Positions 27,436 to 39,896 of a stretch of DNA of 64,000 nucleotides are shown piece by piece. The translations under genes and the position numbers were made by a program. Location of the stretch: the NCBI GenBank assembly GCA_033439255.1, contig CM065881.1, positions 3,038,001 to 3,102,000 on the forward strand. The letters are read 5' to 3'. Every line of letters begins with the position of its first letter. Position 1 is the first letter of the stretch. Source of the DNA: Hericium rajendrae (taxonomy: Eukaryota > Basidiomycota > Agaricomycetes > Russulales > Hericiaceae). The notes under the pieces were generated by a model that saw only the letters and a list, made by a program, of their open reading frames with translations, searched no databases and was not told the DNA's origin.

Positions 27436-29113
27436 ATGACATTCGAAGAAGAATTCTACACTTTCTTCGAGAACACCGCCTCTAGCTCGAAGGGCTTCGA
27501 GGCCAGTGCTCAGTGCACTGATGAGCTCCTGGGCGACAACACTGACATGGCGAGCCAGGTGAGCTACTTCATGTACTCTGTTAAGTCGCGGTGCTCACCT
27601 TTTGTTATGCCACGTAGCCACAGTGGTTGCCTACGTACGACTGGTATGGCAATAGCAACATCATCGATAACCCCAATGCCCAGGCTGGATGGACAGATGT
27701 TCTTCCTCTTCCGTACCTCCACAATGTGAGTATTAAATGTTTTGTTGAGTCAGAACACCTACCGACCGTCGTCCAGCCCGCGATCACCATCCCTCTACCC
27801 GCCTACGCCAACAACGAACCAACCGCAGCGGCGCCGCACGTTCCATTTTACCCCGAACCTGATACTCCACCAACTGTGTCCCCTCCATCGCCCCGTTTTG
27901 GGGGATATCATGGCCTGCTGGTTGGCACCGCTCGGTTCGATTCTTCACCCCAGCACACCGCCGTCGCCAACAACGCCGCGCGATTCCGATCATGTCCCCA
28001 GCCATCGAGCATGACCCAGACTGTGGATACACATCAGGTTCACGGCGCTAACATAAGGAATCAAAATATTCCTATGTGGATCCGCGGGTGTTCATCGACC
28101 ACTCACTGACGGTCGACGCGTCCCCGCCCACGACATTATATCCTGCCCCGACATCGCCAAACAGCTCCCAAATGTCCGCGTTGACGCATGCATCATGGGA
28201 TTCGACGGCATTCGCCTCGCCCACGATGCCAACTTTCTCCAGCACCCCGCCGATCATCCCCGTCGCGCCTGCATCACCCCCAATGCGGAAGGCGCAGCCT
28301 GCGCCTGCGCCTGCGTAGGCCCTGAAGAAGATACGGCCATCCACGTCGCAGCAATCTACATCGACGTGGACGAAAGAGCGGACGAGAAAGCGGACCCTCG
28401 ATGACACAGGCATCAACGAAGATGCTCGCGCAGGGCAGAGCGACGCAGCAAACCATCCTCAAACGCGAAAGCGATCGAAGACATCAACAACCGAGGCCAG
28501 GGCTCCCTTGGCCGTCGGTCCCAGCATTGGGACCTCAAGTACGACGGCCATCGAGACCCTGAACCTTAACAAGGTAAACTCCGAAGTCTCTGGCCAAGGA
28601 GACAGAATCCCCAGGACCGTCGCCCCCGAAGCTTTACCAGCATTAGGTACAGGGCCAAGCAAGCGTCCGTGCAGCAAGACGTCCCCGGCCGGGAAGAGGG
28701 AACCGGTAGTGGTGACTGAGGAGATATTGCGGGAGAGGAAGAAGACAAACAAGCAGATAAAGGACGACAGGATGAAGCACGTAAAGGTATCGGGCAAGTG
28801 GATGGCGAAATGCTATTGGAGTGGGTGCACGAACGATCCCTTCACGCGCCCTTCAGACGCCGTGCGTCACATCCGGAGGATACACCTTGATCAGAGGTGG
28901 GTGTGTAGTGAGCGTGACTGCGGTAAGGCGCTCAGTCGGAAGGACTCCTTGAGAAGGCACGTCAATACAGTGCATAAAGGCATGCGGGCCGTCGAGGCAA
29001 AGCGCGGAGAGAAGATAAACAAGGGCGATCAGCCAGTAGACATGGCGGAGGATGCGGAGGCAGATGGCGAAGAGGGCGCAGGTGGCGGGGAAGGGCCAGG
29101 GCATGCAGCGTAG
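27436..29113 (+). pseudogene. C2H2 zinc-finger family A copy 2, reading frame disrupted
   Basis: Exons 27436-27558 and 27618-27725 and the start of the third (from 27777) are intact and encode the N-terminus and the motif RFGGYHGLLVGTARFD. The frame then runs into a stop at 28109, while the paralogous continuation (YSYVDPRVF onward) is in another frame, implying an indel between about 27960 and 28075. That second frame has one in-frame TAG at 28316 and then runs to 29113 through two well-kept fingers, CYWSGC...RHIRRIH and CSERDCGK...RRHVNTVH. The zinc-finger end is thus intact while the middle is broken. An extra intron could in principle rescue it, but I found no convincing pair of sites. 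Confidence 0.7.
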
Positions 29114-30278
29114 TTTCGCTGCTGGCGCGGTGATGATGGGGATACAACTCCCTGAGCGAGGGCCCGTCGCTTAAGAGGTCAGTGGAGGTCAGTGGATACA
29201 GATCGCAGTACGACTCGGTGGAATATCCAGGTACTGCACAACGATACCTTTCTTTGTTTCTTTGTTCCTTTTATACGTTTTCCCGTTTCGCGTCCGTCTC
29301 AAACGGATCTCGTCCACATATGTTGACCATTGTATTTTGCGCATTGCTGTCTCGTGTCGTCTTATCGCTGGCCATCGCCATCGTTCTTCCTGTTGTTCGT
29401 CATCTCCCTGTTTCTCGAGGCATTGTAATTTGCATCGTATATGTCATTAGCGTGGTCAATGACAACTGGAATTGCCGCTTACCGATTGTTCCAGCTAAGC
29501 CGTTAATTGACGATAAAGTCAGCTAAAAACTCGGCTGTTATGGATCTTTCTTGGAATACAATCCCCGTTAGCAGCTGGAGAGCATCTTGAGTAAGTTAGG
29601 GCGAAGAGCCTGACTTCGAGACAACCGGCAAGTACGTGACAAAGAGGAGAGATAAGTAGCAAGCGATCAGCGTGGGGTCGGCTTGAGATCCTGAGATCTC
29701 GTGTTTCGGAGATGGCCAGGCCGCGGTGATTGAATCTCTCGTACTCTTTCCCAGCCAAGCTGGCTCGGAAGCATTCGTTTACCAGCGTTGAAGACTCCTC
29801 GTTCCTCAAAACTTTTGCAGAGACCAGACACAAGGCAGCAGGCGGGCCTATAATGAGATTCTCGATAATGGTGCCGTAGTAAGTGCGTCATCCCATTGTC
29901 AATCCAAGCTGCAATATCACCGCGAGAAATATGCCGGCTTTCCAGCTCTGGAGCCGCCTCTCGAGCTAGGCCACCGTCAGTAACAGGTACAGATATGAAT
30001 GCGATATTGATTTTGTTCGACAATGAAACAGAACTGCATGCCGACAGAGCATGCGCAATGGCCTGCAAAGGCACCGCAAAGTTTGTGAGATAATATGCAC
30101 GATCGACACGTCAACGGGCTTGCAGGGAAACGTTGGAACACACTTGCGGTCAACGACCTCCTGCGCTCATAGTATCCTATCTGTTTCTTAATGAGGTGAG
30201 GAAGACCTCCGTCTCATTCTTCTCGATACTGTTAAGCTGAATTGCGATGACAGCGAAGCAATCATAAGTGAGAAAATC
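29114..30278. other. 3' flank of C2H2 copy 2 and leader of family B copy 1
   Basis: At 29210-29465 lies the shared family A 3' flank. On the minus strand a frame around 29667-30074 is open but carries no domain I know. From about 30190 the sequence matches the leader of the family B genes, including an intron-like GTGAGG...TGACAG block at 30195-30255. Confidence 0.45.
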
Positions 30279-30797
30279 ATGCCATCCCGAGTCGCAGGAA
30301 TAGACACAGATATGTCCAATCTGACCGTCACACCTAATTCAACGACCAACACACCATCCACTCCACTCGATGTCCAACCAGGATCCACGCCAGATGACCA
30401 ATCAACGACGGACCCTTCGGACGACGAGGACGGTGGTCTCATAAGATGCCCAGGTCTTCTGGATTATTTCGTCGGCTGGGCAATCAGCCGCGAAGCAGTC
30501 ATGAAAGCGCTCAAAACAACGAACATTCAAGACAGGCGCACAATGAGAAACATACACCGATTTGCACGCGACTACGTCGAACCCATTGACAAGTGGGATG
30601 TGCGTCTAGGCGAATACATCAGAGACAGCGACCGGGAGAACCTGGAGATCGAAGGCGAGACTGTCATTGTCGCGGATGGGTCGGACGTGCCGGAGGGATT
30701 GGAGGCGAGGCTGGATGAGTGGAAGGAGTTTCCGCCGGAGTTGTGGCGGATCCATAAGTGGATGAAAGGGCCGCATGTGTTCAAGAAACTGGGTTGA
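30279..30797 (+). CDS. Family B hypothetical protein, copy B1
   Basis: A single frame of 172 residues. The N-terminal 60 residues are Ser/Thr/Pro-rich and end in an acidic patch (DPSDDEDGG). The conserved core has VGWAISREAVMKALKTT, then DYVEPIDKWD, DSDRENLEIE, VIVADG and EWKEFPPELWRIHKWMKGPH near the C-terminus. I do not recognise the family: there is no signal peptide, membrane segment or catalytic motif. Three relatives lie at 36.0-38.7 kb on the other strand. Conservation of the Trp-rich C-terminus and of the acidic patch across copies indicates selection on the protein. A further upstream exon joined through the leader intron is possible. Confidence 0.7.
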   Translation: MPSRVAGIDTDMSNLTVTPNSTTNTPSTPLDVQPGSTPDDQSTTDPSDDEDGGLIRCPGLLDYFVGWAISREAVMKALKTTNIQDRRTMRNIHRFARDYVEPIDKWDVRLGEYIRDSDRENLEIEGETVIVADGSDVPEGLEARLDEWKEFPPELWRIHKWMKGPHVFKKLG

Positions 30798-31102
30798 GTA
30801 CTTCGTATGGATGACAAGGCTATGGATGATAAGGCCTGCGGAGGTCAGAGTGCCAGGTAGAGCAAGGCCACCTCCAGAAAGATTATGTCTGTTCTAGTCA
30901 GCTCGGAGCCTCGGGTGCATGCTAGTCCTCATAATCCTGCCTCTCAAGTCAGGCACTGTCAGTGAAGTCTAAATACAAATGCGACAATTAATTATGCTGA
31001 ACAGCGACACAGCACGATACAACGAAACTCTACTGGTATTGGTATCTACAGAATAAATTACACCACGACTACCTCATCCACTGCATGCACCCGTACGCAG
31101 AC
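30798..31102. other. Convergent intergenic region, B1 and GH47 copy 2
   Basis: Both flanking genes end here. Nothing else is visible. Confidence 0.4.
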
Positions 31103-33331
<2,229 letters not shown>

Positions 33332-35116
33332 GGCGCGTCGGGTATCGTCGACGGCGAGTACGTATGGTATTCAGGTGGGCATGCACGCAAGGTGGATGCT
33401 GGCAGTAGGGAAGAGGGTATTACTGACGCTCACAGCGATGTATGGAATGATAGCGACCATGATGGCTTGCAGGTTCGAATGCCAAGCCTTTTTATTGTCA
33501 CCTGGGACCTGAGAGGTTCTGCCGACTCGCCGACATCAACACTGCGGTGTTGACAGCCCGATGTCCAGAACCCTCTAGCGCATAGGGAGCAGACGAAAAT
33601 CGCGGACGAAGGTGGTGGTTGGATGCAAAGTATCGGATGCCATAGTTTGAGGGCGCGAAGCCACCCGCGCTAGCAGCACTAGCGCCCGCCCGACATGCCG
33701 AGTCGGTACGAAAGAACCAATGGCTCCACGACAGAAGCCCAGGTCGGAGCAGCATATCGAGGACCACACACAAGTACAAGACTAGCCTTTGAATTACTAA
33801 GGCCGACGCACTATAAGTTGACTGCAGCGAGATAGATACTGGGAGAATTAATCATGGCAGAAAGTCCACCGATTTTATTCGGCCTTTCGCACCATTGTCG
33901 TGACTTCCTCGCTGGATTTATTTCCGCGGCGCTGGCGAAAATGCCAACGGGTGCCCAGCGGAGCTCAACCTGGTTTGAACCCATTTCTCTTTAGCTCGTG
34001 GGCTTATGTATCTTCGTATACATACGTCTGCTAAACATCTGCTCTAATAATATGTTTGGGAGGTAATCCCGATTCTCCATCTATTTCTTTCGATCGAATT
34101 GAGCTTCCAGAGTTCTAATGAATCGAAAACAAAGAACAAAGTAGTGGCGTTCCCCGATTCGCACATATCCACCAACAAGCATCGGAACATCGACTGGTCA
34201 CCAAATCTTCCAAACTTGCTCTATGCACGTAGCCAGCGCTTGACGAACGTTCGACCGCTTGGAATGGGAAGCATCTCAGCATCTCCGCCCGTTGTTAGTA
34301 CTTAGTATCTGTGGACAACAGCAACGATTCGGATAGTCGGTCCAAGAGAGGCTCACGAAAAAAAGGGCAGAGTTCCATCCGAATGCTTCGCTGGTTAATA
34401 TGGCACAAATTGGCAAGAACGGTTATCCACACGAGCGGCGCATTGCTCAACAGCTTAACAGCAGCCTGAGATGACGGATAACCTTGGAGCATGCAGGTTC
34501 AATGGCTTCAGCGATGTCAAAGACGTCGGAATGGAGACTGAAACTTCGTCATTGCCATATCATATTTGAACGCTGGACCTCACCTTCCGCACAACCCGTC
34601 CGACGGGGGCGTATATCGCGTGTTCATCTTCCTCCAAATGGTGGAAGTTCGGCAAGCTAGCACGAAGCGCACTATGCTCGCACGCGTTGGGAGCTTCTGT
34701 CGACCGGCCGGTGTTTCAAAAGGATCAAATAAGAATATGCCAGGACAGGCACAGCGATACGAGACGGACGATATGCATCACACACATTTGTACCTACAGT
34801 CTAGACATGGGGGCAACCTTAAATAGACTATAAACTTGGAAAAAAAAAAAAAAAAAAAAAAAAAAAATAAGAATATGCGCAAGTAAACATGTTGTCTCCA
34901 TAGTTACAATAATCTGCGCGGACACTCGCCCGGGCGAACTTCTAGGAGTAAAACCATGTATCATGATGAAAGTTTGAGTGGAGATCTAGTGCGCAGATTG
35001 AATAGGTATGCTCAGACAACGACATGTGTCCGTTCATCAACTCCATATGTAACCTATCCGCAAGAACGCGACGTCAAGCCAGAAGACTCATACGCCGCAG
35101 AACACTCACCGAACCC
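33332..35116. other. Intergenic stretch with a young retrocopy
   Basis: There is no supported gene between GH47 copy 2 and ERV1. The poly(A) retrocopy at 34741-34867 is the only clear structure. Confidence 0.5.
34741..34867 (+). mobile_element. Short poly(A)-tailed retrocopy with 14-bp target-site duplication
   Basis: AAATAAGAATATGC occurs at 34727-34740 and again at 34865-34878. Between the copies lie about 99 bp of unique sequence followed by a pure run of 28 A (34840-34867, partly shared with the duplication). This is the signature of LINE-type target-primed reverse transcription of a polyadenylated transcript. The insert has no coding frame and no tRNA-like B box, so it is more likely a 5'-truncated 3' UTR copy than a tRNA-derived SINE. 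The intact A run and perfect duplication imply a recent event. Confidence 0.8.
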
Positions 35117-35680
35117 TCAATCACATCTCCCATCGTGCGGCCCGTCCCTCCACCTCTCGTCCGTCTTCGCACAATCAAACTTCGCCTTCCCCAGCCGCTC
35201 ATTCACCTCGTTGTGCCGCTCGCACAACCACCAGCTGAGCGCGCGGCGCCCGCTCACGTCCGGCGGGTGCGCTTGCATCTCCGTGCCGAGGTGCGACGCG
35301 CAGTGCGAGCACGGGTACAGCACGGGCAGCGCGTGCAGCAGCGCGAGCATGTTCGCGCGGTGCGTGGGCGACGGCTTCTCGGGGTAGTACGCCGCGGTCG
35401 TGTGCAGGAACGTCCAGGTCGCGCGGCCGAGCTGCTCCACGTCGGGCGGGCAGTCGGCGGGGCGCGTGGGTTCGGACGCCTTGCCGTGGGCGAGGGCCGC
35501 GAGGGAGGCTGCGCCTGCGGCGCGCGAGGACGAGGACGAGGACGCGCCCTTGGCCTTGTCGCCAGGCTTCCAGTACCGGAATGCGGTGCAGATTTTGCAG
35601 GGCTTGCCGTCTGGGCCGAGGACCATGCCTGGCGGGAGCGGCTCGCTCGCGCTCGCGGGCGACTTTGTTTTGTCGGACAT
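35117..35680 (-). CDS. ERV1: FAD-linked sulfhydryl oxidase of the mitochondrial intermembrane space
   Basis: One uninterrupted frame of 187 residues. It has the shuttle cysteines in KPCKICTAFRYW near residues 26-37, a Ser/Ala linker, then PPDVEQLGRATWTFLHTTAA, the active-site pair in YPCSHCASHLG, WLCERHNEVNERLGKAKFDC and the end DERWRDGPHDGRCD, which is the full Erv/ALR fold with FAD-binding WxxxH and HNxVN elements. It reoxidises Mia40 and passes electrons to cytochrome c in disulfide-relay import. No intron is needed, unusual among the intron-rich genes here. Confidence 0.94.
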   Translation of the reverse strand: MSDKTKSPASASEPLPPGMVLGPDGKPCKICTAFRYWKPGDKAKGASSSSSSRAAGAASLAALAHGKASEPTRPADCPPDVEQLGRATWTFLHTTAAYYPEKPSPTHRANMLALLHALPVLYPCSHCASHLGTEMQAHPPDVSGRRALSWWLCERHNEVNERLGKAKFDCAKTDERWRDGPHDGRCD

Positions 35681-35948
35681 GGGGTGGGGTGGTCAAGAAT
35701 CAGAAGAGGTGCTTTATAACATGAGATGAACGTTACTTAGCGCCGTCGCCCGACGCCCGTCGGTCAGCGCGTTTCGGGCGCCTACGTCATTGCGATGAGT
35801 CATCCGGATGAGCTGCAATGTTCGACAAGACGTCGAAACTTGGTTTCCTGGAACGATGTTCGCTGCCATTGCATAAAAAACCGACTATCAAATTCTAGGA
35901 TTGCCAGTCTCCTTCCGTTTGAAATCTTCAAGCCTAACCCTTACGAAC

Positions 35949-36476
35949 TCAGTACATGTTCCAGAACACATGCGGTCCTTTCATCCACTTATGAATCCGC
36001 CACAACTTCGGCGGAAACTCCTTCCACTCCTCTAGCCTCGCCTCCAATTCCTCTGGCGTCTCGTCTCCGTCCGCGATAATGACAACCTCATCTTCGACCT
36101 CCAGGTTCTTTTGGTCGCTATCTTTGAGGTATTTGCCTCTACGAATGTCCCACTTGTCAATGGGCTCGACGTAGTCGCGTGCCCATACACATATGTTTTC
36201 GAACACCCGCGGGTCTTCAGCATCCGTTGTCTTGAGCGCCTCCATGACTGCTTCACGGCTGATTGCCCAGCCCACGATGTACTGGCAGACGAATCCTGGG
36301 TGTCTCCTCATATCGCCGTGTTCATCGTCCGAAGAGTCTGGTACTGGTAAATTATCTGACGTCGATACCGGTTGGGCCTCGACTGGAATAGATGACGTTT
36401 CAACCCTTGAAGTAAGTGCGACATTTGGATTGGCCTCCATTCCTGTGATTGCAGATATCACGGATGTCTCGATCAT
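35949..36476 (-). CDS. Family B hypothetical protein, copy B2
   Basis: 175 residues from the ATG at 36476. The conserved core is complete: VGWAISREAVMEALKTT, DYVEPIDKWD, DSDQKNLEVE, VIIADG, EWKEFPPKLWRIHKWMKGPH. The acidic patch is DSSDDEHGD. The upstream codon aligned with the B3 start is GTG rather than ATG and is soon followed by a stop, so only the internal ATG is usable here. Function is unknown; most similar to B3. Confidence 0.65.
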   Translation of the reverse strand: MIETSVISAITGMEANPNVALTSRVETSSIPVEAQPVSTSDNLPVPDSSDDEHGDMRRHPGFVCQYIVGWAISREAVMEALKTTDAEDPRVFENICVWARDYVEPIDKWDIRRGKYLKDSDQKNLEVEDEVVIIADGDETPEELEARLEEWKEFPPKLWRIHKWMKGPHVFWNMY

Positions 36477-37120
36477 GATCGTTTTGCTCAAATCTTCCTA
36501 GGACTGTCATACCCGATAAGTATCATCGAAAAAAGTGAGTGACGGTCTTGCTCACTCAGTCTACAGGATCTGAAGCTTAGACACGATTTCAGGGACGCAG
36601 GGGTCCGCTATGGACATGCGCGCTCGCTTCTCCATGAGCTCATTGACGTGCATCCATGGTTTATCATGACACGTCATAGACCTCGAGGTGCGTGACGCCG
36701 CTGGCGTTTTCTGAAGCGACTGCGTGTTGGATTGGATAAATGCATTCCAGCAGGCTGAAGAATGGTTGCTGGGCTTGCAAGCTTGCAATCATATTCACTC
36801 CGTCTTTGCTCTCTGAAGCTGAGAGTATAAAACCGACGGATTGGGGATAAGCATATCTGCATCTCGCATCCAACGACGCGCACTATGTTCACAAACCTAT
36901 ACAATACGTTTTTTTCCGGATAATAGCTGAGTTCAGAATCACGATCTCGACAACAGTCGTTAAGTTCGAGTCTGATCACAGATTCGAACTCAATCGCGTT
37001 CAAACTTGGTTTCCTGTGACAATGTTTTCGGTATCATTGCATAGGTAGCTAACTATCAAATTCTAAGAATGCCAGTCTCCTTGCATCTATCTAACCTCCT
37101 CAAGCCCAATCCAGGCGAAC

Positions 37121-37750
37121 TCAGGTCAGATTTTTGAACACATGGGGCCCTTTCATCCACTTGTGAATCTGCCACAATTCTTTAGGAAATTCCTTCCACT
37201 CATACAGCCTCGCCTCTAACTTCTCCGGCGTCTGAGCTCCGTCCGCGACAATCACAGTCTCGTATTCGATCTTCAGATTCTCCCGGTCGCTGTCTTTGAG
37301 ATATCCGCCTGTACGGCAATCCCACTTGTCAACCGGTTCGACGTAGTCGCGTGCGAACTCGTATATGTTCTCCTCCACACGCAAGCCTTCAGTGTCCGTT
37401 ATATTTAACGCCTTCATGACCGCTTCCCGACTGATCGCCCAGCCCACGATATACAGGCTGGCGAGTCCTGGGTATCTCGTGATACTGTCGTCTTCGTCGT
37501 TTGAAGAGTCCGTCACTGGTAGGTCGTCTGATGTAAATGCCGTTTGGGCCCTGACTGGAGTAGACGATGCTTCGGCTTTTGAAATAGGTGCGACGTGTGG
37601 ATTGGCCATATCTGCTTCCACTCCTATGACTCCAGATGTCGAAGACTCCTCGATCATGACTGCTTTGCTAGGGCTGTCATCACCGTTTTGTATTATCGAA
37701 AAAGATGAATTGATGCTCACCTCGGTCAACAGAATTTGTGGCTTAGACAT
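37121..37750 (-). CDS. Family B hypothetical protein, copy B3
   Basis: 209 residues if read without an intron from the ATG at 37750 (start MSKPQILLTEVS), or about 178 from an internal ATG at 37656. The core is complete: IVGWAISREAVMKALN, DYVEPVDKWD, DSDRENLKIE, VIVADG, EWKEFPKELWQIHKWMKGPH. The segment GTGAGC...TGACAG after codon 10 resembles an intron, but its removal would shift the frame into a stop, so either it is retained or translation starts at the internal ATG. Function is unknown. Confidence 0.65.
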   Translation of the reverse strand: MSKPQILLTEVSINSSFSIIQNGDDSPSKAVMIEESSTSGVIGVEADMANPHVAPISKAEASSTPVRAQTAFTSDDLPVTDSSNDEDDSITRYPGLASLYIVGWAISREAVMKALNITDTEGLRVEENIYEFARDYVEPVDKWDCRTGGYLKDSDRENLKIEYETVIVADGAQTPEKLEARLYEWKEFPKELWQIHKWMKGPHVFKNLT

Positions 37751-38163
37751 GATTCTAAGGATGCAGGAGTTCGCTGCTAGCGTGCGCGCTCCTTTCTCAA
37801 CGAGCTCGTTGACGTACGTTCATGGATTATTATGACGTGTCATAGACCTTGAGGCCTCGAGGCTCGTAGTGCTGCGCGCGTTTTCTGAAACGACTCTGTG
37901 ATGGATTTGATGAATGCATTCCAGCAGGCTGAAGCGCTCAAGAATGGCTGCTGGGCTTGCAACCTTATTCACTCAGCCTTTGCTTTCCGAAGCTGAGAGT
38001 ATGGAACCGACGGATTGGGGATAACCATACCTGCATCTCACGTCCACCGCGCGCGCACTACGTTCAGAAACCTATACGATGCGTTCTTCCGGATGATATA
38101 CCAAATTCTAGGATCGCCAGTCTTTTCGTCTACCTGACCTTCTCAATCCTAATCCATACGAAC

Positions 38164-38676
38164 TCAGCCTAGGTTCTTGAACACATGTGGCCCTTTCATC
38201 CACTTATGAATCCGCCACAACTCTTCAGGAAATTCCTTCCACTCATCCAGCCTCGCCTCCAACCCCTCTGGCATCTGACCACCGTCAGCAACGATAACAG
38301 TCTCGTTTTGGATCTCCAGATTCTCTCGGTCGCTATCCTTGAGATATTTGCCTAGACGGGCATCCCAGTTGCCAATGGGTTCGACATAGTCGCGTGCAAA
38401 TCTGTGTATGGTTTCCGTCACGTGCATGTCTCTAGCATCCGTTGTCTTGAACGCCTTCATGACCGCTTCCCGACTGATTGCCCAGCCCGTGATATAGTTA
38501 GCGAGTCCTGGGAGTCTTCTGATACCACCGTCTTCGTCGTCCGAAGAGTCCGTCATTGGTTGGTCATCTGGAGGTGATGCCGGTCGGGCCTTGACCGGGG
38601 TAGACGATACTTCGGTTGTTGAACTAGTTCCGAGGTTTAGATTGGACATGTCTGCCTCTATTCCTTCTTCGTTCAT
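38164..38676 (-). CDS. Family B hypothetical protein, copy B4
   Basis: 170 residues from the ATG at 38676. The acidic patch is DSSDDEDGG and the core is complete: ITGWAISREAVMKAFKTT, DYVEPIGNWD, DSDRENLEIQ, VIVADG, EWKEFPEELWRIHKWMKGPH. It ends FKNLG, like B1 (FKKLG). The leader has lost the donor-like site seen in B1 and B3. Function is unknown. Confidence 0.68.
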   Translation of the reverse strand: MNEEGIEADMSNLNLGTSSTTEVSSTPVKARPASPPDDQPMTDSSDDEDGGIRRLPGLANYITGWAISREAVMKAFKTTDARDMHVTETIHRFARDYVEPIGNWDARLGKYLKDSDRENLEIQNETVIVADGGQMPEGLEARLDEWKEFPEELWRIHKWMKGPHVFKNLG

Positions 38677-39059
38677 GATTGTTTGGCTGTCATCATGATT
38701 CAGCGTTATCAGAAAAGTGAAACGAAGGTCTCCTTCACTTCAGCTAAGGAACAGACGGGATTCTAAGGGTGCAGGAGGTTACCGCGAGCGTGCGCGCGGA
38801 TGCCTGCAGATGCGCGCTCGCTTCTCCGATGTTTTTCTGCAAGCCTGTTGACGTATTGTTCGTGGCTATGATCTCACAAACCTCATGGCATCGTCGTGCC
38901 TGGTCGTGCGTGTTCTTGTTACACGATTCTGTTTCATTGTCGAGCATGAATGTATCTGCAATTAAATAAACCGCGTAGAACTGAGTTTGAATTCAGAAGG
39001 ATTGCTCCCCAAGACTGTTCACAGTTATTCAGGATGGGATACGTGGCGCTTTAGGTGCA

Positions 39060-39896
39060 ACTCTCGGACCTAGGACGCAAGGATATTATTACATGTCTTC
39101 TGCCAGATTCTCGGTTTGTGGCCACGATTACGACCGGAAGATAATAAAAGAGTAAAATCAACTGATAACAGTTTGCAGCTTATGCAATACCGTCTGCCAG
39201 AAGACTTGCTGGCTTCGTGGCTACATTTGGTCTGCGTAGCAGTGCTACGTAGGTAGAGCCCGAAGACGGAGTGCTGGATCGAATCGGGCCTCGATCTTGA
39301 TCGGGCGTCACGGCACCGAGCGAACCTACCTCCGAGTTCGTGGTTTTCCAAGGCTGTTGAAAGTCAAGCGGAGGCGAGCATCAAGGATTCAGCAGAGCTG
39401 TGTATAACAATTAAGTCCCAAGCGGACCAGCGGCCATGACGACCATCCCGATCGACTACCACAAAAAGGCGGCAGCTGGTATGCTTCTCATGTCGCTTTG
39501 ACCACCCTGCTGTATGAGCCTGGTGCTCCATTCGCGACGAGAAAACCGTTACCTTGCCACAGATCAGAGTAAGCTTGTAACCAGGACCGTAGTACACCTT
39601 TAAGGCATAAAGCGACCACCGATATCTGCCCGGTGGGTCAAAGCGCAAGCGCTCTGGCACTAGGACCCAGGCTCGCCCAACAGGTTTGATATATATCTGC
39701 GTGGACAATGGGAAGATCGTGAAAGCGCGAAGGTGACTGAGCGGCATTATGGCAATCGCCATACTCGCGCGCCCGTTTGAGGCCATATATAATGTGGACA
39801 ATGCGGCGGCGTTTTCCCTTCATCGTCTGCTGCCGTTTGCGTTTATCTTCATCTACTCCATCCCCCCTTCTTCCAACTTCATCGTGTCCGACGACG
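39060..39896 (+). repeat. Upstream block of C2H2 copy 3, homologous to that of copy 4
   Basis: The block 39100-39320 and its continuation match the reverse complement of 51000-51930. Clear anchors are TTGTGGCCACGATT and AGATAATA, and the segment CTCGATCTTGATCGGGCG followed by CACCGAGCG. This extends the similarity between copies 3 and 4 to about 800 bp upstream, in inverted orientation 11 kb apart. Confidence 0.65.
39620..39800 (+). promoter_or_regulatory. Conserved TATA promoter of C2H2 copy 3
   Basis: It has GGGTCAAAGCGCAAGCGC, CTCGCCCAACAGG, GTGGACAATGGGAAG, GTGAAAGCGCGAAGGTGACT and GAGGCCATATATAATGTGG in order, with the TATA about 112 bp before the ATG at 39897. It shares all modules with copy 4 and most with copy 1. 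Confidence 0.65.

Larger units (their letters stand above)
35780..38960 (-). repeat. Tandem array of three family B units
   Basis: Each unit contains 3' flank, coding region, leader and promoter region. Shared flanks are easy to see: AAACTTGGTTTCCTG (about 35840 and 37005), AAATTCTAGGATTGCCAGTC-like sequence (35892, 37060, 38103), GCATTCCAGCAGGCTGAAG (36745 and 37917) and GACGGATTGGGGATAA (36834 and 38010). Spacing between successive stop codons is 1172 and 1043 bp. B2 and B3 share more of the upstream region than B4 does. Confidence 0.75.

Noticed and set aside
33455-33500. Possible tRNA T-arm (AGGTTCGAATGCC) followed by a T-run
   Set aside because: Only a short hairpin forms; no D-arm, anticodon arm or acceptor stem of the right length can be drawn. 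No tRNA was found anywhere by eye.
36664-36873. Small upstream frame before B2 as a separate gene
   Set aside because: The corresponding region of B3 does not preserve it, so it is probably le
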